A DNA stretch of 19,851 bases, from the NCBI GenBank assembly GCA_947624845.1, contig CANQMB010000008.1, positions 1 through 19,851 on the forward strand. Direction: 5' to 3'. This document shows, piece by piece, positions 14,169-19,851 of the stretch; position 1 is the first letter of the stretch; each line of letters starts with the position of its first letter. Position numbers and translations under genes: made by a program. The notes beneath the pieces were generated by a model, which worked only from the letters and a program-made list of their open reading frames with translations, was not told the DNA's origin and searched no databases. The DNA is from an uncultured Bacilli bacterium (GTDB lineage Bacteria > Bacillota_I > Bacilli_A > RF39 > UBA660).

Positions 14169-14290
14169 ACCATCACCTAATATAATTATACTATAAATCA
14201 AAAATATTTAAACATGAAATACCAAAATATTAATCATAGGAAAAATAGATAACTTCTTTTATTTTATTTCTATTTCAATCTAGTTTAGAA

Positions 14291-14319
14291 TTGTAAACCA
14301 AAAAATATTATGCTATAAT
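14291..14319 (+). promoter_or_regulatory. Promoter of the femX-type gene
   Basis: TTGTAA (14291-14296), exactly 17 bases, then perfect TATAAT (14314-14319) preceded by TGC, i.e. extended -10. AAGGAGG follows at 14331-14337. Confidence 0.8.
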
Positions 14320-14343
14320 AAAAACGATAAAAGGAGGCAGAAA

Positions 14344-15630
14344 ATGAAAGTAATTACTTTAGAAGAAGAACAATTTGAGCGTTTTGCTAGAACTCATCGG
14401 TACAGAAATTACTACCAATCTGCTTCTTATGCACATACGATGATTCAATTTGGATTTAAGGCACATTATTTAGGAATTATCGATGAAATGGATAATTTAA
14501 TTGGAGCAACACTTCTTCTTTATAAAGAGGTTTTTATGAACAATAAATTTGCCTATGCTCCAAGAGGGATTCTATTCGATTACACCAATTCATTTGTTGT
14601 AAAAGAATTAGCAACGAAATTAAAAAATCTTCTTGGAAAACAAGGATTCATGTATTTAAAAATAGATCCTTTTATTCCAACGACCATTCGTGATGAATTT
14701 GGAAATATAATCAACATGAATAATGAAGCCAATATTATCCTAGAAAATCTAAAAAATGCAGGCTTTCAACATAAAGGAAATAATTTATATTTTGAAAATG
14801 AAAAATCTAGATTTGAAGCCTTAGTTTTATTAAATAAGAATATTAACAGTCTCTTTCAAAGTTTTGATAAAAGAACCCGACATAAAATTAGAAAAGCAGA
14901 ACGCAGTGGAATTAAAATATATAAAGATTTAAACTATAACGTAGAAACTCTTTATAATTTTGTAAAAAGAAAACATACGAGACCTTTAAAGTATTATAAA
15001 GAATTATGTAAAAACTATAAAGGAAATATTGATTTATACTATGCCAAGCTAGATACAGAACAATTTGTCATTAATAGTAAGAAACTTTATGAAGAAGAAA
15101 TGGATAAAAACGACAAATTAGCCAAATTAATTCAAGATCCATCAAAAAAAGGAATCAGTCAAAGAAATACTTTAAATAAAAAAATGGAATCTGATAAATT
15201 AATCAACACTTATAAAAAAGATTTAGTATTGGCAACAAAACTTTTAAAAGAATATCCAGAAGGAATCATCGTTGGTGGTGCTTTAGCCATCTCCTATGAC
15301 CATGCAGCTTATTTAGTCATAGAGGGATTTAATACCAAATATAAAGCCTTGAATCCAAATTATTTATTAAAATGGCAAATGATGATGGATTATCAACAAA
15401 AAGGATATAAATATTTTAATTTAAATGCTGTCAGTGGTGAATTTAAAGAAGAAAATGACTACGAAGGATTAAATGAAATGAAATTGGGCTATGGCTCTGT
15501 AGTAACTGAATATATCGGTGAATTTGATTTAATTTTAAATGGTCTAACTTATAATCTTTATCGCAGTTTTAATAAAGAAAAAGAAAATAAACAACAAAAA
15601 AAAGCACCAAAGAAAAAAGAAGAAAAATAA
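14344..15630 (+). CDS. FemABX-family peptidoglycan cross-bridge aminoacyltransferase
   Basis: The product is 428 residues from ATG 14344 behind AAAAGGAGG. The enzyme uses aminoacyl-tRNA to add amino acids to lipid II, building the peptidoglycan cross-bridge. The first GNAT-like domain has YYQSASYAHTM-IQFGFKAHYLG and FAYAPRGILFDY. FQSFDKRTRHKIRKAERSGI (about 177-196) is the FemX/MurM-type signature. A helical insert (about 240-300, rich in Lys and Glu, like the seryl-tRNA-synthetase-like coiled-coil arm) is followed by the second GNAT domain, with GGALAISYDHAAYLV and NLNAVSGEFKEENDYEGLNEMKLGYG near the C-terminus. The basic tail (KEKENKQQKKAPKKK) may touch membrane or tRNA. The amino acid added cannot be read from the sequence. 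Confidence 0.92.
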   Translation: MKVITLEEEQFERFARTHRYRNYYQSASYAHTMIQFGFKAHYLGIIDEMDNLIGATLLLYKEVFMNNKFAYAPRGILFDYTNSFVVKELATKLKNLLGKQGFMYLKIDPFIPTTIRDEFGNIINMNNEANIILENLKNAGFQHKGNNLYFENEKSRFEALVLLNKNINSLFQSFDKRTRHKIRKAERSGIKIYKDLNYNVETLYNFVKRKHTRPLKYYKELCKNYKGNIDLYYAKLDTEQFVINSKKLYEEEMDKNDKLAKLIQDPSKKGISQRNTLNKKMESDKLINTYKKDLVLATKLLKEYPEGIIVGGALAISYDHAAYLVIEGFNTKYKALNPNYLLKWQMMMDYQQKGYKYFNLNAVSGEFKEENDYEGLNEMKLGYGSVVTEYIGEFDLILNGLTYNLYRSFNKEKENKQQKKAPKKKEEK

Positions 15631-15668
15631 AAAAGAAAAAATTCAATCATTGGATTTTTTCTTTTTTA
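15627..15668. terminator. Bidirectional terminator between convergent genes
   Basis: AAAAGAAAAAAT and ATTTTTTCTTTT arms with inner CAAT/TTG pairing form a long A/T-rich hairpin that ends in T-runs on both strands. It serves the femX-type gene and the convergent small-protein gene, whose last codons lie inside it. Confidence 0.75.
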
Positions 15669-16422
15669 TTTTTTCTAATTCTTTTTCATACTTTTTAAGA
15701 CGCTCTTCTTGTAATTTTTTATTTTCAGGTACAGTAAAATCGGCATTTTTATAAGTTAATCCATTAATATTACATAATAGCGTTAGAAAAGCATCATTAT
15801 TATTCTTATTGTTTTTATTATAGGGAATTTTTATTTCTAACGCTTCATTATTTAAATTTTTATAAATATCTAAATTTTGATCCAATATCTGCATAGCAAG
15901 AACTTTTATTTTATACCACTCAATTTGCAATTTTTCGCTTCGCTCTATCCGCGTCAAATCAAGATTTTTCATTTTTACACCAATATCTACAAGGCTATTT
16001 AAATCTTCTTTATACAGTCCATAATAAATCGTTATAAACTGAAAATCTTTATAAACTACATCTCCTTCATCTTCACTATGAAGAAGTTCAAATTGAAATC
16101 TTTCTTTAAATGCTTCCTGAATATGGGAAGCATATTTTTTTTGTTTTTTTACATAAGATTCTAATTTATATTTTTTTATTAAATCTTCATTTGGGCTTTC
16201 CATAATATAGGATTCTTTTCCAGTGATAAATAATTGATTGGTAATCGGAGTCCCCAAAACTTTTTCTATTTCTTTTTGTTTTACATCTTCATATATTAGT
16301 TTTTTTACTGTTTGCTCATTGAGTTGATCTTTTGGTTTTTTATTAATTACAATCCATACAAAACAAGACAGTAAAATGCAAACAATCAAAACAATAATTT
16401 CTATCCGTATATTTTTTTTCAT
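15643..16422 (-). CDS. Membrane-anchored protein of unknown function
   Basis: The product is 259 residues from ATG 16422, preceded by TAGGAGTAG. Residues about 7-28 form a hydrophobic anchor (IEIIVLIVCILLSCFVWIVI). The cysteine there is not followed by a clear lipobox, so a lipoprotein is unlikely. The rest is mostly helical and charged, with VKKLIYEDVKQKEIEKVLGTP near the membrane, a middle part containing FQFITIYYGLYKED, and a Lys-rich coiled-coil-like tail (LQEERLKKYEKELEKIKKKK). The anchor with an outside domain fits a surface accessory protein. It begins 17 bases after the large surface-protein gene with no terminator between, so they are probably one operon. I do not recognise the family. 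Confidence 0.8.
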   Translation of the reverse strand: MKKNIRIEIIVLIVCILLSCFVWIVINKKPKDQLNEQTVKKLIYEDVKQKEIEKVLGTPITNQLFITGKESYIMESPNEDLIKKYKLESYVKKQKKYASHIQEAFKERFQFELLHSEDEGDVVYKDFQFITIYYGLYKEDLNSLVDIGVKMKNLDLTRIERSEKLQIEWYKIKVLAMQILDQNLDIYKNLNNEALEIKIPYNKNNKNNNDAFLTLLCNINGLTYKNADFTVPENKKLQEERLKKYEKELEKIKKKKSND

Positions 16423-16439
16423 AATTTTCTACTCCTAAT

Positions 16440-18830
16440 TTAACATTGATATTTTGAAGTACAAGTACCATTCGAATTGCAAACATAGGCATAAGCGCAA
16501 TAATTACTACGATAAAACGTCCAACTCGTCGCACTATTAAAGCAAGCATCTCCCGCACCTGTATTTCCACTATTAGGATAAGATTTACAATAAGAAGAAA
16601 CAGAAGAAGAATTGGCAGCATAACACAACTGACCGGATGATACCGAATACCCAGTTGAAGTAATATTAAATTGATACTTATTTTCATACCAATATCCTAC
16701 ACATGTCTGCCATGATCCTACTGATTTAGAGGATTTAATAGATAAAGTAGATACTTTTTCTTTATATGGGGTCGTAGTGGTTCCTGGTGGCGAAGAATTT
16801 TTATGAAGAAGTTTCACTTGAATTGCATACATTTTATACGCATAACCTTTAGTTCCTGCATTGGCATTATTTTTTGCCCAATCTAACCAACCAAAGGATT
16901 CACAATAGGCACGATACCAAACATCATAATAGTTCGCAAGGTTACCGGTTAGACGAATTCGAATCGCTTCCAGACGTTTCTTCTCTCCTGTGGTACCTGC
17001 AATGGCATCATTCGAAACCTCTTTCTGCCATCCATCACTTTGTACATGTGCGGTATAGCTAATTCCACCAGAAATTCCTGTATTATTCACTAATTTTATT
17101 TTTAATGCTTCGATTCGTTTATCTCCACTAGTAGCACCACTGGTCGCTCCATTCGAAGCATATGATAACCAACCTGAGGTTTGAACATGAGCAGAATAAC
17201 TAACACCAGCATCTGCTTTACAAACCGTATAATAAGTTTGATTTTTACTTAAGGTAATAGAAGCTCCCACGTTAACCGATACCGAACCTGAACTAGAAGT
17301 AGACCAACCTAAAGCCAAATATCCACTACTAGCAGTAATTGTCGGTGCTTTTATTGAACAGGTAGTTCCTTGCGTTTTTCCATTATAAACTGCCGCAATA
17401 TTACAAGAAACACTTCCAGATCCTACACTGCTGGCTCCCGTTCCTTTGGTAAAAGTTCCCGTCAAAGTAACCATTTTTTTTGTAGTAATTGCATAATAGG
17501 TTTTTCCTTGATTGTTACTATCGACAGCTAAAGAGGAACCACTCTCTACTTCTGCTGAAGTCGCACTGGCACTTTGATTATATCCCACAACTGTTGGAGT
17601 TATCTCTGGGGCTGTGATTATTGGCGTTGTCACTTCACAACTACTTGCTTGAGGTGTTTCATTATAAGATTTCCCTAAAATACAACTCTCGCTTTCTTCA
17701 TCAATGGCATTTCCATTGGCATTAAAATTTACTTTATAAGTAACTTCATTCTTATAACTAATCGCATAATAAGTATCGCTATCACTAATTTGGATGGTTC
17801 CATTCTCTCCATTTTGATCATTTTGATCTTTACTCCATCCAACGGCAGTATATCCTGTTTTTACATTGATCTTTGGTAAATCAATACTACAAGTTTCTCC
17901 TTCTTCGGTAATGGTACAATAATCTTCTTCTGCTCCTATTCCTGTAACTCCAAGGCCTTGTTGTATAAAGTCTACTTTTACTGTCTTTTCTACTACAATT
18001 TCTATGATATATTTATTTCCTGTTTTACTTTCTACTTCAATAGTTGTTCTTCCTATTTTCTTCGCGGTTACAATTCCATTTTCATCTACATCTACAATAT
18101 CCCCATTTGTACTCTTATAAGTTAAATCTTCTTTATTTTCTCCTTCGATTTCTATTTGTTCACTTGTTTTATTTGTTAAATCTAATGTAATTCTTTCTCC
18201 TTCTATTGTATTGATCTCTACATTTACTACTCTAACAATACTAGATGTATTTCCACTCTGATCGGTTATTAAATATTTAATGGAATAACTTCCTAATACT
18301 TTGGTATTGACTGTTCCAATTGTCACAATTCGACTACTGATATCTCCTTCTTCTTGGTCAATGGCAGTGGCCCCTTCTTCTATATATTCTCCATTTAATA
18401 AAATTCTTTGAAGTTTGTCTCCTATTAGCTTAATAATTGGAGCATTTGTATCCTTATGATATACATTGACACTTCTGACAGCAATTCCTTCATTTCCACT
18501 TTGGTCTTGAATTCGGTAATAAATATAGTAAACTCCTATTTTACTTGTATCGACATTTTTTACTTCTTTGGTACTCTCTCCATCATAGTATTCATAACTT
18601 CTCTGTATATTTTTTTCTTCTAATATATCCTGATTATCTGTTATTTTTTCTATTCCTGGATCTTCAAATATTTCATTTTCTTCTACATTGATTGATAACT
18701 CTCCGGCTAATTGAATCGTTGGTGGAACAACATCGTTAATCTTTCCATTTTCTTGAACTGCATTAACAACAACTCTAGTTTCATATGTTTTTCCTTGAAG
18801 ATTATTTCCTGCATTGATATCTAACCACAT
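16440..18830 (-). pseudogene. Large surface protein, main part, out of frame with its N-terminus (A8 frameshift)
   Basis: This frame is open from the A8 tract at about 18944 down to 16440. Its first ATG (18830) lacks a ribosome binding site, so on its own it is not expressed. Joined across the tract to 18928-19314 the protein would be 957 residues. Order after the TasA-like N-terminus: two Ig-like DUF5011/HYR-type domains (PPTIQLAGELS; PIIKLIGDK, DQSGN twice), a Big_2-like domain (KSTNGDIVDVDENGIVTAKK), three InlB/Flg_new-like units around GYTAVGWS and GYLALGWS, three ChW-like repeats (YSAHVQTSGWLSYASNG, YTAHVQSDGWQKEVSND, YRAYCESFGWLDWAKNN), and a C-terminal domain of about 110 residues with eight cysteines. 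Such an array is typical of adhesins. No LPXTG motif is seen. Confidence 0.85.
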
Positions 18831-18927
18831 CTTAATCTCATAAGTCTCTTTTTCTTCGACATCTAACTTTTTATTCTCTTCAATTAGAAGATTACTTAAA
18901 TTAGATAAATTATCAGGTTCGCTCCAC

Positions 18928-19314
18928 TCATTTTCTCCTTTTTTTTAAAATATATCGAATATATTTTTTATCTAAGGTATTTCCTCGATTTTCCTCTAAG
19001 ATAATTTCATAATTTGCATTAATATCTCCTACATTTTCCACACTGAACTGGTAACTTGAAAGACTCTCTCCTTCTTCATCACTCATTGGATAGGCATTTT
19101 CTAATTTTATGGTCTCTTGATCTTCATATTTTATTTGAAAGACTCCGGCAACAACACTTACCTTTTTGGATCCATCTAGATTCATCTGCAAATAAGCATA
19201 ACTTCCTCCAATAAGGAAAAGAATTCCTATAAAAATCCATGCCAAAACAAATCCACTTTTTTTACTTGTTGGATTTTCGTTTTTTCTCTTATACTCTAGA
19301 TATCTTTTTGGCAT
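18928..19314 (-). CDS. N-terminal fragment of the large surface protein (ends early at A8 frameshift)
   Basis: The fragment is 128 residues from ATG 19314, with AGGATGTG upstream and a good promoter. Residues 1-20 are basic, 21-41 form a hydrophobic signal (GFVLAWIFIGILFLIGGSYAY) whose end GGSYAYLQMNLDG looks like a SipW-type TasA/camelysin signal. The mature part (VSVVAGVFQIKYEDQ, YQFSVENVGDINANYEI) continues the TasA-like fold but stops after YILKKRRK at a TGA. Removing one A from the A8 run restores YILKKGENEWSEPDN and a continuous match into the downstream frame, where DINAGNNLQGKTYETRVVVN completes the same TasA-like domain. As read, the cell would make only this short product, perhaps secreted or unstable. 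The break could be natural phase variation or a sequencing error. Confidence 0.85.
   Translation of the reverse strand: MPKRYLEYKRKNENPTSKKSGFVLAWIFIGILFLIGGSYAYLQMNLDGSKKVSVVAGVFQIKYEDQETIKLENAYPMSDEEGESLSSYQFSVENVGDINANYEIILEENRGNTLDKKYIRYILKKRRK
18939..18946 (-). repeat. A8 tract at the frameshift of the surface-protein gene
   Basis: Eight T on the plus strand (A8 on the coding strand), directly before GGAGAAAATGAG. Seven A would keep the frame open for 957 residues; eight A end it five codons later. The tract is at the exact point where the two halves of one domain fall out of frame. Confidence 0.85.
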
Positions 19315-19340
19315 GTCATCACATCCTATTATTTATCATA

Positions 19341-19369
19341 AATATACAACAAAAAAGAGATTTTATCAA
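19341..19369 (-). promoter_or_regulatory. Promoter of the large surface-protein gene
   Basis: On the minus strand TTGATA (19364-19369), 17 bases, TATATT (19341-19346). It is close to consensus, lies between the tuf terminator and ATG 19314, and shares the 11-mer TGTTGTATATT with the outward promoter of the invertible cassette. Confidence 0.75.
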
Positions 19370-19393
19370 GAATCCATATTTGTCTTCTAACAT

Positions 19394-19416
19394 AAAAAAA
19401 AAGACCCAAAGGTCTT
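19394..19416 (-). terminator. Terminator of tuf
   Basis: AAGACC (19401-19406) and GGTCTT (19411-19416) with a 4-base loop, followed on the minus strand by a long T-run, just after the tuf stop codon. Confidence 0.9.
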
Positions 19417-19428
19417 CTTTATGCTTAA

Positions 19429-19851
19429 TTATTCAATTACTTCACTTACAACACCAGAAGCAACAGTACGTCCACCTTCACGAATAGAGAACTTTGTACC
19501 TTGCTCGATGGCAATTGGGTGAATTAATTCAACATTAATAGATAAGTTATCTCCTGGCATAACCATTTCAACACCATCTGGTAAAGTAATAACACCTGTT
19601 ACATCAGTAGTTCTGAAATAGAATTGAGGACGATAGTTTGTGAAGAATGGAGTATGACGTCCACCTTCTTCTTTACTTAATACATATACTTCAGCTTTGA
19701 ACTTTGTATGAGGTGTAACAGTACCAGGTTTAGCAAGTACTTGACCACGTTCTACTTGTTCACGAGAAATACCACGTAATAATACTCCGGCATTGTCTCC
19801 AGCTTGAGCATAATCTAATTGTTTACGGAACATTTCAATTCCTGTAACAAC
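19429..19851 (-). CDS. tuf: Elongation factor Tu, C-terminal 140 residues (5' part beyond the window)
   Basis: The frame is open to the right edge (first visible residues VVTGIEMFRKQLDYAQAGDN) and ends at 19429. It covers the end of domain 2 (AGVLLRGISREQVERGQVL) and all of domain 3 (HTKFKAEVYVLSKEEGGRHTPFF, YRPQFYFRTTDVTGVI, MVMPGDN, FSIREGGRTVASGVV), nearly identical to other Firmicute EF-Tu proteins. EF-Tu carries aminoacyl-tRNA to the ribosomal A site as a GTP complex. The G domain is not in the window. A strong terminator follows, so the surface-protein gene downstream is a separate unit. Confidence 0.98.
   Translation of the reverse strand, partial: VVTGIEMFRKQLDYAQAGDNAGVLLRGISREQVERGQVLAKPGTVTPHTKFKAEVYVLSKEEGGRHTPFFTNYRPQFYFRTTDVTGVITLPDGVEMVMPGDNLSINVELIHPIAIEQGTKFSIREGGRTVASGVVSEVIE

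Noticed and set aside
14169..14201. Longer MurD starting at an ATG 33 bases upstream
   Set aside because: There is no ribosome binding site before it, the extra residues do not match MurD proteins, and the putative -10 region lies there; ATG 14168 has TTAGGTGATG in front.
16343..16687. Minus-strand ORF overlapping two genes in another frame
   Set aside because: It overlaps the cysteine-rich end of the surface protein and the start of the next gene and has no ribosome binding site.
18900..18935. Independent start (ATG after AAGGAGAAA) for the surface-protein main part
   Set aside because: That ATG is in the third frame, matching neither half, so it cannot restart translation of the main part.
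1..19851. CRISPR array, tRNA or rRNA genes
   Set aside because: I saw no regularly spaced direct repeats and no tRNA or rRNA sequence other than the tRNA-like ends of tmRNA.

Overview
The window comes from a low-GC, walled Firmicute (class Bacilli level). Codon use is strongly A/T biased. TGG encodes Trp, and TAA, TAG and TGA all occur as stops, so this is not a Mollicutes code-4 genome. murD and a FemX-type transferase show that peptidoglycan is made. The many secreted proteins with formylglycine-enzyme-like, TasA-like, InlB-like and ChW-like parts resemble those of uncultured gut Bacilli. No species can be named from the sequence.

Right part (about 7 to 19.9 kb) is mostly core housekeeping. 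From the right edge leftward: the 3' end of tuf with its terminator; a large secreted surface-protein gene with its own promoter, broken by a one-base frameshift in an A8 tract; a small membrane-anchored protein of unknown function; a convergent femX-type gene on the plus strand; then two leftward operons. The first is murD-eno-prolyl-tRNA deacylase, with overlapping genes. The second is secG-rnr-capA-smpB, tightly packed and followed at once by ssrA. RNase R, SmpB and tmRNA form the trans-translation ribosome-rescue module, and secG-rnr-smpB-ssrA is a conserved order in Bacilli; capA is an interloper here.

Left part (about 1 to 6.6 kb) is accessory and begins just downstream of ssrA, a classic integration locus. 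It holds (i) a 30-residue hydrophobic peptide gene whose ribosome binding site lies in a hairpin and whose mRNA ends are complementary, a strong type I toxin candidate; (ii) a tyrosine recombinase gene enclosed by perfect 27-bp inverted repeats, each with the internal dyad of a recombinase core site, which predicts that the recombinase gene flips itself; (iii) a leftward operon for a SipW/TasA-type export system: TasA/camelysin-like protein, SipW-type signal peptidase fused to a polytopic membrane domain, a DUF5305-like membrane protein, a small secreted protein, and a secreted protein with a formylglycine-enzyme-like domain running off the left edge.

The most interesting reading is that the flipping cassette is a switch for this surface operon. 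Between the recombinase start codon and the right repeat are two overlapping, opposed promoter-like sequences. One drives the recombinase. The other points out of the cassette; after inversion it would face the TasA-like gene about 100 bp away. Together with the A8 frameshift in the large surface protein and two A9 tracts in sipW, the window looks like a cell-surface locus with several independent phase-variation devices. The inverted repeats, reading frames and hairpins are read directly from the sequence; the switching is inference.
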